9,881 bases of DNA from Actinomycetota bacterium (GTDB taxonomy: Bacteria > Actinomycetota > Actinomycetes > Nanopelagicales > Nanopelagicaceae): positions 1 to 9,881 of the forward strand of contig WLCU01000029.1 in the NCBI GenBank assembly GCA_009705165.1, written 5' to 3'. Positions within the stretch are counted from its first letter, which is position 1, and each line of letters opens with the position of its first letter. A program made the position numbers and the translations under genes. The notes beneath the pieces were generated by a model, which saw nothing but the letters and a program-made list of their open reading frames with translations, was not told the DNA's origin and searched no databases. Below, piece by piece: positions 1-6,231 of this stretch.

Positions 1-1
1 C

Positions 2-1816
2 GGCTTCGTTGTTTTGTTTGGAACTTTAGTCACCGCGTATGGTCAATTAATTAATCCACGTTTTGCTTTGCCGATCATTGGTCATTTCTGGGTTTATGAA
101 TACATCACCGAACTCATTGCTTGGGCAACAGGAATCGGAATAGTAACTTTAATTGGAATTCGACAAGTTACCCGACTTCGTAACAAGCGTTCACGTTTTT
201 ATGGCAGCGGAATGCTTAAGGCGTATTACGTTGAATTCACAATCTTGCTTATTGTTTTTTGTGTTGTTGCTCTGCGCGGACTAGAAGGTGCACTCTCTGA
301 AGAAACCGCCTGGAACCGTCACTTTGTAACTACTTGGTTTGTGGCAAAGATCTTTAAAGCTTGGACTTTGTCCGAGATTACTTCTGCCATTCAATTAGTT
401 GCTGCTATCAAAATCATCGGTTCGATGACCTGGTTCATTGTTATTGCAAGCAACTTAACGATGGGTGTTGCTTGGCACCGTTTCTTGGCACCGTTTAATA
501 TTTTCTTCCGTCGAAATGCTGATGGAAAATCATCACTTGGTCCACTTCCTGAAATGTTGTCTCACGGAGAAGTTGTTAACTTTGAAGATCCAAAAGATGA
601 CGATGTCTTTGGTCTAGGCACGCGCGCCGACATTACTTGGAAGGGTTTGTTGGACATGACTTCATGTACCGAGTGCGGACGTTGCCAATCACAATGCCCG
701 GCTTGGCATACCGAAAAACCATTGTCTCCCAAGCTTTTAATCATGGCTATGCGCGATCACGCCTTTGCTAAAACAGTTGAGACTGAAAATATGGTGGGCG
801 AAAACGCAGCTATTACTTCAGATATTTTGTGGTCTTGTACATCTTGTGGTGCATGCGTGAATGAATGTCCAGTGGATATCGAACACATCGATCACATTGT
901 AAATATGCGTCGCTACCAAGTAATGGTTGAGTCAGATTTTCCAAGTGAACTTGGCGGAACTTTCCGCAACTTAGAACAATCTGGAAACCCATGGGGTGCA
1001 AATAAGAATGATCGCGAAGCGTGGATTGCTGAGTGTGATTTCCCAATTAAAGTTGTAGAAGGTGTTTTGCCTGATGAAGTTGAATATCTATTCTGGGTTG
1101 GTTGCGCAGGTGCATACGATGAACGTGCACGCAAGACCACTAAAGCAGTTGCTGAACTTTTGTACATGGCTGGCGTTGAATTTGCTGTTCTTGGTAAGAA
1201 AGAAACTTGTACGGGAGATCCAGCCCGACGAGCTGGCAATGAATTCTTGTATCAAATCATGGCCGCTGAAAATATTGAAACTTTCAAGGAAGTTTTTGCT
1301 GATCGGCCAAAGGGTAAGAAGAAAGTTGTTGTTACCTGCCCTCACTGCTTTACAACTATCGGTCGCGATTATGCACAGAGTGGTTTTGAACTTGAAATGG
1401 TCCATCACACTCAATTACTAAATCAACTAGTGCGTGAAAAGAAATTGCTTCCAATCAAGATGAGTCACACTGCAATGACGTATCACGATCCTTGCTACCT
1501 AGGTCGTCACAACGAAATTTATCAACCACCACGTGAAATTCTTGAAGCAACTGGTGCACAGATCACTGAGATGCCACGTAATAAAGAACGTTCATTTTGT
1601 TGCGGCGCAGGTGGTGGACGTATGTGGATGGAAGAAAAACTTGGAACCCGCATTAATTTAAATCGTGTTGATGAAGCGATTGGAACTGGCGCACAAGAGT
1701 TAGCGGTTGCCTGTCCTTTCTGCCGCGTCATGACAACTGATGGAATGAGCTCTCGCGAGTCAGCCATGGAGGTTCTAGACGTAGCTCAGGTGTTGCTCCG
1801 TTCAGTTAAGGGGTAA
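2..1816 (+). CDS. etfD: EtfD/EMO-type membrane Fe-S oxidoreductase (ETF:menaquinone oxidoreductase), 5'-truncated
   Basis: The frame is open to the left edge, so the TTG at 14 is an internal Leu codon and the true start lies outside; 604 residues are visible. The N-terminal part has about three hydrophobic helices (roughly 100-170, 210-285 and 365-460), like the NarI-type cytochrome b region of this family. Two ferredoxin-like 4Fe-4S motifs follow, CTECGRCQSQCP (665-700) and CTSCGACVNECP (836-871). Then come two HdrD/GlpC-type cysteine-rich modules: one with CAG near 1105, ETCTGD near 1205 and CPHC at 1337-1348, the other with DPCYLGRHN near 1487, CCGAGGG at 1598-1618 and CPFC at 1712-1723. 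The first module lacks a canonical CCG, which I believe is usual for this subfamily. The architecture matches M. tuberculosis Rv0338c (EtfD) and the EMO enzymes, which take electrons from ETF into the menaquinone pool. The exact partner is inferred; the heterodisulfide-reductase-like fold is clear. Confidence 0.85.
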   Translation, partial: GFVVLFGTLVTAYGQLINPRFALPIIGHFWVYEYITELIAWATGIGIVTLIGIRQVTRLRNKRSRFYGSGMLKAYYVEFTILLIVFCVVALRGLEGALSEETAWNRHFVTTWFVAKIFKAWTLSEITSAIQLVAAIKIIGSMTWFIVIASNLTMGVAWHRFLAPFNIFFRRNADGKSSLGPLPEMLSHGEVVNFEDPKDDDVFGLGTRADITWKGLLDMTSCTECGRCQSQCPAWHTEKPLSPKLLIMAMRDHAFAKTVETENMVGENAAITSDILWSCTSCGACVNECPVDIEHIDHIVNMRRYQVMVESDFPSELGGTFRNLEQSGNPWGANKNDREAWIAECDFPIKVVEGVLPDEVEYLFWVGCAGAYDERARKTTKAVAELLYMAGVEFAVLGKKETCTGDPARRAGNEFLYQIMAAENIETFKEVFADRPKGKKKVVVTCPHCFTTIGRDYAQSGFELEMVHHTQLLNQLVREKKLLPIKMSHTAMTYHDPCYLGRHNEIYQPPREILEATGAQITEMPRNKERSFCCGAGGGRMWMEEKLGTRINLNRVDEAIGTGAQELAVACPFCRVMTTDGMSSRESAMEVLDVAQVLLRSVKG

Positions 1817-1818
1817 AT

Positions 1819-1834
1819 CTGAGTCCATTCTCAG
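1819..1834 (+). promoter_or_regulatory. Small hairpin downstream of the Fe-S oxidoreductase
   Basis: CTGAG (1819-1823) and CTCAG (1830-1834) pair perfectly around a 6-nt loop, beginning 3 nt after the stop codon at 1814-1816. No T-run follows, so it is not a standard intrinsic terminator. It could stabilise the 3' end of the upstream mRNA or be chance. Confidence 0.3.
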
Positions 1835-1838
1835 GAAT

Positions 1839-1855
1839 CTCCCAGTTGGTGGGAG
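1839..1855 (+). promoter_or_regulatory. Hairpin covering the SD-like sequence of the response regulator
   Basis: CTCCCA (1839-1844) pairs perfectly with TGGGAG (1850-1855) around the loop GTTGG. The right arm contains GGGAG, the only purine-rich SD-like element before the response-regulator ATG at 1868, 12 nt downstream. If folded in the mRNA, it would hide that site. No T-run follows, so it is unlikely to be a terminator. Confidence 0.35.
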
Positions 1856-1867
1856 CATTGTTGAGCC

Positions 1868-2581
1868 ATGACCACAACAGCAGAAAAGACAATGCAGCGC
1901 ATCCTCGTCGTTGACGATGAGGCAAGTATTAGCGAGTTAATTTCCACCTCGCTGCGATTCGTTGGTTTTGATGTGCGCACCGCAGCTAATGGCGCACAAG
2001 CGTTAGCTATGGCTGAAGAATTCAGACCGCATGCAATGGTTCTAGATGTCATGTTGCCTGATCTTGATGGTTTTGAAGTCTGTAAGAAAATCCGTAACGA
2101 AGGTGTTGACACTGGAGTTTTATTCTTAACAGCTAAAGATGGCATGGAAGATAAAGTAAAAGGTTTAACTCTTGGTGGCGATGACTACATGACAAAGCCA
2201 TTTTCACTTGAAGAGTTGGTTGCACGATTGCGCGCGCTTCTCCGTCGCACAGGCGTCGACCACATTGAAATAGATGATGAAAAGATGCGCTTTGCCGATC
2301 TTGAACTCGATGAAGCTACGCATGAAGTTCGCCGTGCAGGCAACTTGCTTGATTTATCTCCAACAGAGTTCGCGCTAATTCGTTACTTAATTATTAACGC
2401 TGATCGCGTTGTCTCTAAGTCACAGATCCTTGATCATGTGTGGCAATATGACTTCCGTGGGGATGCAGGAATTGTTGAGACTTATATTTCCTACCTCCGC
2501 AAAAAAATTGATGCTTTCGATCCGCCACTTATCCATACAGTGCGTGGGGTTGGCTATCGCTTACGAATGCCAGCTAAGTAA
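1868..2581 (+). CDS. OmpR/PhoB-family two-component response regulator, PhoP-like
   Basis: This 237-aa DNA-binding regulator would be phosphorylated by the adjacent kinase. The receiver domain (about residues 11-125) has the acidic pair D16/D17, the phospho-acceptor D60 in VLDVMLPD, T88 in FLTA and K110 in MTKPF. The winged-helix effector domain (about 140-235) has LSPTEFALIRYL, SKSQILDHVW, a YISYLRKKID recognition region and the terminal TVRGVGYRLR. From memory it resembles mycobacterial PhoP in both domains, but orthology is not proven, so no symbol is given. An in-frame TGA at 1862-1864 limits the start to ATG 1868 or ATG 1892 (residue 9). I prefer 1868 because GGGAG lies upstream, although the 12-nt spacing is long. 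The kinase gene follows after 6 bp, so the pair is one operon. Confidence 0.93.
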   Translation: MTTTAEKTMQRILVVDDEASISELISTSLRFVGFDVRTAANGAQALAMAEEFRPHAMVLDVMLPDLDGFEVCKKIRNEGVDTGVLFLTAKDGMEDKVKGLTLGGDDYMTKPFSLEELVARLRALLRRTGVDHIEIDDEKMRFADLELDEATHEVRRAGNLLDLSPTEFALIRYLIINADRVVSKSQILDHVWQYDFRGDAGIVETYISYLRKKIDAFDPPLIHTVRGVGYRLRMPAK

Positions 2582-2587
2582 AACTAA

Positions 2588-4069
2588 ATGAATTCACCCC
2601 TTCGCAATTGGTCACTACGTAACCGATTAACGGTTGGTGTATTGATTCTTTCAGCGCTGGGATTTATTGGTGGCGGATTAGTAGTTCAAACCTCTTTGCG
2701 TGGATATTTAATTGGTCAGATTGACGAACAGCTCACAAGTGTTATTGGTGGGACATCACAACGTCTTAATGCCGCAGGAATTATTAATGATGATGAAGTT
2801 AATCCTGGTGAAGCAGGCGAAGAAAATGAAAATGGGCGGATGAGGGCCCAAAATAAAGCAGTTACACCACTTAATCGAATTCCAACTTCCATTTCCGTTT
2901 CACTATTAGACAGCAATGGTGCATTTGTCGGCGGAATTGGCGGAGACTTAAATACCAACAGAATTGCAGATTTCATTGTTGGGTGGACACCACAACACAT
3001 TGCTTCACTAGGTGATACGCCATTTACCTTGCGGACAAAAGGGGAAGATTTTCGTTTAGTTACACAGGTTTTGCCATCTGCGGCCGGATCGGTTGTAGTT
3101 GCCCAGTCATTGGCTGATTTTGATAAGACGACACATAAAGTTGCGCGCGCACTTTTGTTTATCGGTTTTATTGTTTTGTTACTTATCGGTTTTGCAGCAC
3201 GTCAAGTTATTAAGCTCAGCATGAAACCTCTTGAAGCTGTTGAAGTAACTGCAGAAAAAATTGCAGCGGGAGATCTGTCTGCACGCCTTGATAACTTCGA
3301 ACCCGATACTGAAGTTGGTCGTTTGAGTACGTCTCTTAACACAATGCTCGAACGAATTGAAGAGTCTTTCGCTGTACGAACAGAAAGTGAAGAAAAACTC
3401 CGTCGATTCGTCGCCGATGCCAGCCACGAACTTCGGACACCGCTTACATCTATTCGCGGTTTTGCCGAACTACATCGACAAGGCGCAGTACCTGATGGTG
3501 AGAAAACTAAAGAACTACTTGGAAGAATTGAAAAAGAGTCTGTACGTATGGGAGCTTTGGTCGAAGATTTATTGCTTCTGGCGCGCCTTGATCAATCACG
3601 TGCGATTGAATCTAAGCCCGTAGATATTGCACATCTAATTGAAGAAACTGTTGCATCGGCATCGGCTGCTGGACCTGATCATCTGATTAATGTTCAAATG
3701 CCGAAAGAGTTATTCGTCCTTGGGGATTCAGATCGTATTTATCAAGTCTTTACAAATTTATTAGCAAATGCACGCGTGCACACACCAGCAGGTACTTCTA
3801 TTCAAGTGATTGCGCGTCAAGAAGAAGATGGCGTGTATGTCTCTGTCGCCGATAATGGTCCAGGATTAAGTGAAGCCGATCAAAAGCGAATCTTCGAACG
3901 ATTCTTCCGTGCTGATCCTTCACGTCAACGCCTTAGCCAAGAGGGCAGCGGTTTAGGTTTATCTATTGTTGATTCAGTAATGCAGGCACACGGTGGCAAG
4001 GTTGGCGTTAGCTCCAAGCCAGGCCAAGGAACGGTATTTACGCTGTTTTTCCCAACAGAAAAAGCTTAG
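2588..4069 (+). CDS. Membrane sensor histidine kinase, partner of the upstream regulator
   Basis: This 493-aa kinase has one transmembrane helix at about residues 14-35 and another at about 187-206. They bracket an extracytoplasmic sensor region of about 150 residues. A HAMP linker follows (about 207-260), then the HisKA dimerisation domain with H280 in DASHELRTPLTSIRG. The HATPase domain carries the N-box NLLANA (390-395), G1 DNGPGL (422-427), the F-box RIFERFFR and G2 GSGLGLSIV (453-461). All catalytic motifs are intact, so it should be an active kinase. The sensor part has an acidic, Asn/Gly-rich stretch (about 67-90) that looks like a flexible loop; I recognise no ligand-binding fold there. 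The gene starts 6 bp after the regulator's stop without a clear SD, which suggests translational coupling. Its stop overlaps the converging M48 protease gene. Confidence 0.93.
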   Translation: MNSPLRNWSLRNRLTVGVLILSALGFIGGGLVVQTSLRGYLIGQIDEQLTSVIGGTSQRLNAAGIINDDEVNPGEAGEENENGRMRAQNKAVTPLNRIPTSISVSLLDSNGAFVGGIGGDLNTNRIADFIVGWTPQHIASLGDTPFTLRTKGEDFRLVTQVLPSAAGSVVVAQSLADFDKTTHKVARALLFIGFIVLLLIGFAARQVIKLSMKPLEAVEVTAEKIAAGDLSARLDNFEPDTEVGRLSTSLNTMLERIEESFAVRTESEEKLRRFVADASHELRTPLTSIRGFAELHRQGAVPDGEKTKELLGRIEKESVRMGALVEDLLLLARLDQSRAIESKPVDIAHLIEETVASASAAGPDHLINVQMPKELFVLGDSDRIYQVFTNLLANARVHTPAGTSIQVIARQEEDGVYVSVADNGPGLSEADQKRIFERFFRADPSRQRLSQEGSGLGLSIVDSVMQAHGGKVGVSSKPGQGTVFTLFFPTEKA

Positions 4070-4965
4070 TTCAACGATTCCATAGCTTTAAGAACGGCGA
4101 TGCGTTCTTGAATTGGCGGGTGGGTTGAAAATAACTTTGAAACAGCTTTCGCATCTAAAGGTGACTCAATCCAAATATGTGCAATTGAATTTGATTTCTG
4201 CCTAACTACTGTCGAATCCTGTGCAAGAACTTCTAACGCACTTCGAAGTCCGGCTGGGTTTCGCGTAAAAGCTACGGCAGTTGCATCAGCTAATGATTCA
4301 CGCTTTCTGGAAATTGCAGATTTTAAAAGCATCGCCGCAAGTGGTGCCAAAATTAAAATGAGAAGTGAAAAAACTAAAGCAAGTGGGTTGGAGTTATTAT
4401 CACGATCGCGATCTCGCCCACCGCCGAACCACATCATCCGTGTCAGCATATCGCTCAAAATTGCTATCGCCCCGGCTGTAGTAGCAGCCACCGCGGAAAC
4501 TAAAGTGTCGCGATTAGCAACGTGCGCCATCTCGTGTGCAATTACACCTTGAAGTTGATCGCGATCCATTACATCTAAAATCCCAGTAGTAAATGCAATC
4601 AATGCATGTTCTTGATTTCGACCAGTCGCAAAAGCATTTGGTGCGCTATCAATAACGATTGCAACTTTTGGCATAGGTAGGCCACTTGCAATCGTTACTT
4701 CTTGGATCAAATTAAATAGTTTTGGGTTATCAGATTCCTGAATTAACTTTGCACCAGTCATTGTTAAAACCAATTTGTCCGAGCCGTAATACGAACCCCA
4801 AACAGAAACCAGCGCAATACCTACGGCAATCGGAACAATCGCAGTTGTTGATTGGCCAAAGTAAGTAAGGGCGGCAAAAGCCATAAGCCAAACAAGTACG
4901 CCCATACCAATGAGCAAACCGATTGTCTTGCGGCGATTGGCCGCTTGCGCAGTTCTAAAGTTCAT
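4066..4965 (-). CDS. htpX: HtpX-like M48 family membrane zinc metalloprotease
   Basis: This 299-aa membrane protease has the zinc motif HEMAH (H144, E145, H148) in the context VIAHEMAHVANRDTL. The likely third zinc ligand is E223 in RESLADA, a typical M48 arrangement. Hydrophobic segments lie at about residues 14-34, 41-57, 155-172 and 195-216, placing the active site at the cytoplasmic face as in HtpX. THPP at 281-284 is another common M48B signature near the C-terminus. A short Gly/Arg/Asp-rich linker (181-192) precedes the last helices. Family members degrade damaged membrane proteins under envelope stress. The ATG shares one base with the lemA stop (TAATG), so translation is probably coupled to lemA. 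The TAA at 4068-4066 overlaps the 3' end of the opposing kinase gene. The family is certain; equivalence to E. coli HtpX is not. Confidence 0.9.
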   Translation of the reverse strand: MNFRTAQAANRRKTIGLLIGMGVLVWLMAFAALTYFGQSTTAIVPIAVGIALVSVWGSYYGSDKLVLTMTGAKLIQESDNPKLFNLIQEVTIASGLPMPKVAIVIDSAPNAFATGRNQEHALIAFTTGILDVMDRDQLQGVIAHEMAHVANRDTLVSAVAATTAGAIAILSDMLTRMMWFGGGRDRDRDNNSNPLALVFSLLILILAPLAAMLLKSAISRKRESLADATAVAFTRNPAGLRSALEVLAQDSTVVRQKSNSIAHIWIESPLDAKAVSKLFSTHPPIQERIAVLKAMESLN

Positions 4966-5516
4966 TAAAACTTAACGTTCGGAGCTTTGCGATCTTGTGG
5001 ATCTTCAACTTCGTAAAATTCGCGCTCGGTAACTTTTGCAAAACCTGCAAAGAAGTTAGTTGGCACTGTTTTTACTGCCGTATTGAGCGAGCGCACATTG
5101 TCATTATAGAACTGGCGGCTAAATGCAACTTTGTTTTCTGTAGTTGCTAACTCTTCTTGTAATGACATGAAGTTTGCCGACGCCTTTAAATCTGGATAAG
5201 CCTCAGCGACTGCTAATAATCCGCGCAACGCTTGTGTCAACATTCCATCTGCAGCTGCAGTGTCAGCAACAGTCGTTGCGGTAGTTGCCTTTGCACGTGC
5301 CGTGACTACTGCATCAAAAGTAGACTGTTCATGCTTTGCATATCCCTTAACTGTTTCTACTAAGTTGGGGATTAAATCTGCACGTCGCTTCAGCTGAACT
5401 TCAATCTGTGCCCACGCTTCGTTAACTGAGATATTTAAACGAATAAGGCGGTTGTATTGAGCAACGAAAAATACGGCGATTAAAGCGATGACACCAAGAA
5501 TTACGATTATTTCCAT
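4965..5516 (-). CDS. lemA: LemA family membrane protein
   Basis: This 183-aa protein has a single N-terminal transmembrane anchor (residues 1-20) with a very short leading end, then a long helical domain expected to be soluble. Conserved LemA features include WAQIEVQLKRRADLIPNLV (35-53), the following KGYAKHE, AYPDLKA (106-112), LQEELATTENKVAFSR (119-134) and VPTNFFAGF (151-159) near the C-terminus. The length is usual for the family. The molecular function is unknown, but LemA genes often sit beside M48/HtpX-like proteases, as here. It lies 42 bp downstream of dcd and is probably transcribed with it, although a palindrome in the gap may allow separate control. The ATG has only AGGT directly abutting it, too close to act as a normal SD. 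Confidence 0.92.
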   Translation of the reverse strand: MEIIVILGVIALIAVFFVAQYNRLIRLNISVNEAWAQIEVQLKRRADLIPNLVETVKGYAKHEQSTFDAVVTARAKATTATTVADTAAADGMLTQALRGLLAVAEAYPDLKASANFMSLQEELATTENKVAFSRQFYNDNVRSLNTAVKTVPTNFFAGFAKVTEREFYEVEDPQDRKAPNVKF

Positions 5517-5522
5517 ACCTAA

Positions 5523-5538
5523 TTAAACCGCGTTTTAA
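5523..5538. repeat. 16-bp near-palindrome upstream of lemA
   Basis: TTAAACCGCGTTTTAA is a palindrome apart from one mismatched pair. It lies 7 bp before the lemA start on the leftward strand and overlaps the TTTAAT that could serve as a -10 element. It could be an operator or a chance AT-rich symmetry. Confidence 0.3.
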
Positions 5539-5558
5539 GCAGTTTCATTCCTGCAGAT

Positions 5559-6137
5559 TTACTGAATTTTTGATTTATGGAAGTTTAAGAATGAGCGTGA
5601 AGGCGTTGGTCCGCGCTGTCCTTGGTATCTAGAACCGTATTTTTGGCTGCCATAAGGGTGCTCGGCCGGAGATGAAAGTTTGATCAAGCACAGCTGACCA
5701 ATCTTCATTCCTGGAAAGAGTTTGACGGGCAAGTTGGCAACGTTTGAAAGCTCTAACGTGATGTGGCCGCTAAAGCCTGGATCGATAAATCCTGCAGTGG
5801 AGTGAGTTAACAAACCAAGTCGACCCAATGATGATTTACCTTCTAAGCGCCCTGCAATGTCATCGGGCAAAGTAATAACCTCGTAGGTGCTTGCTAATAC
5901 AAACTCACCTGGGTGCAAAATAAAGGGTTCATCACCTTCTGCAATAACTTCACGGGTTAACTCTGGTTGCTCAACCGAAGGATCGATGACGCTGTATTTA
6001 TGATTTTCAAATACCCGGAAAAATTTATCAAGTCGAACATCCACCGATGATGGTTGGATCATCCCTTCGTGGAATGGCTCGCAGCCGACGCGGCCTGCAT
6101 TGATTTCGGCGAGAATGTCGCGATCACTTAGTAGCAC
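5559..6137 (-). CDS. dcd: dCTP deaminase, probably bifunctional dCTP deaminase/dUTPase
   Basis: This 192-aa cytosolic enzyme converts dCTP to dUTP and, in the bifunctional form, onward to dUMP, supplying thymidylate synthesis. The trimeric dUTPase-fold signatures are clear: [10 protein letters not shown] (28-37), [15 protein letters not shown] (96-110) and [20 protein letters not shown] (113-132). The C-terminal [16 protein letters not shown] (167-182) closes over the substrate in this family. S102, R106, D119 and E129 fall at the same numbers as the active-site residues I recall for M. tuberculosis Dcd, which performs both steps. Bifunctionality is therefore likely but inferred. The start is GTG at 6137-6135, supported by the conserved MLLSDRDI N-terminus. 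No SD precedes it; instead TAGGGT lies 7 nt upstream, which suits a leaderless transcript. It is the first gene of the leftward dcd-lemA-M48 cluster and is divergent from the acyl-CoA dehydrogenase. Confidence 0.95.
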   Translation of the reverse strand: MLLSDRDILAEINAGRVGCEPFHEGMIQPSSVDVRLDKFFRVFENHKYSVIDPSVEQPELTREVIAEGDEPFILHPGEFVLASTYEVITLPDDIAGRLEGKSSLGRLGLLTHSTAGFIDPGFSGHITLELSNVANLPVKLFPGMKIGQLCLIKLSSPAEHPYGSQKYGSRYQGQRGPTPSRSFLNFHKSKIQ

Positions 6138-6144
6138 GCTTGGA

Positions 6145-6150
6145 ACCCTA
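6145..6150 (-). promoter_or_regulatory. Candidate -10 element of leaderless dcd promoter
   Basis: On the minus strand TAGGGT fits the actinobacterial -10 pattern TANNNT and ends 7 nt before the GTG start of dcd, so transcription could begin at or next to the start codon. It is flanked on both sides by the direct repeat TCCAAG. No convincing -35 hexamer is seen at the expected 17-bp distance. Confidence 0.45.
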
Positions 6151-6169
6151 TCTTGGATTGGTGGCGCTT

Positions 6170-6191
6170 TTAGGCAGCGAAATACGCCTAA
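6170..6191. promoter_or_regulatory. Candidate operator dyad in the dcd / acyl-CoA dehydrogenase spacer
   Basis: TTAGGC (6170-6175) and GCCTAA (6186-6191) form a perfect 6-bp inverted repeat separated by 10 bp, close to the middle of the 94-bp divergent spacer. The spacing of about two helical turns suits a dimeric regulator such as a TetR-family protein. It overlaps where a dcd -35 would fall and lies just upstream of the candidate promoter of the acyl-CoA dehydrogenase. The regulator is unknown and chance is possible. Confidence 0.35.
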
Positions 6192-6196
6192 CAGGG

Positions 6197-6225
6197 TTGC
6201 ATAAGTTACTGGCTGGTAGCACTAT
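6197..6225 (+). promoter_or_regulatory. Weak candidate promoter for the acyl-CoA dehydrogenase gene
   Basis: TTGCAT (6197-6202) and CACTAT (6220-6225) are 17 bp apart, and the second ends 6 nt before the ATG at 6232. Each matches only about half of its consensus. The geometry fits a leaderless start, and no SD is present before the ATG, but the motif match alone is poor. Confidence 0.25.
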
Positions 6226-6231
6226 TTGCCC

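Noticed and set aside
1062..1421. 119-codon open frame inside the Fe-S oxidoreductase
   Set aside because: It overlaps a conserved gene in another frame, has no recognisable motif and is low in charged-residue patterning; it is a frame shadow, as are the other short frames inside genes.
1752..1759. CTCGCGAG palindrome
   Set aside because: Short and inside conserved coding sequence; expected by chance.
14..1816. TTG at 14 as the start of the Fe-S oxidoreductase
   Set aside because: The frame is open upstream to the window edge and the residues before it are hydrophobic and membrane-like, so the codon is internal and the gene is cut.
1839..1855. Hairpin as a Rho-independent terminator of the Fe-S oxidoreductase
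   Set aside because: The stem is good but no T-run follows on the plus strand.
6226..6231. TTG at 6226 as the acyl-CoA dehydrogenase start
   Set aside because: Only two codons upstream of ATG 6232, with no SD, and FadE5-type proteins begin MSHY.
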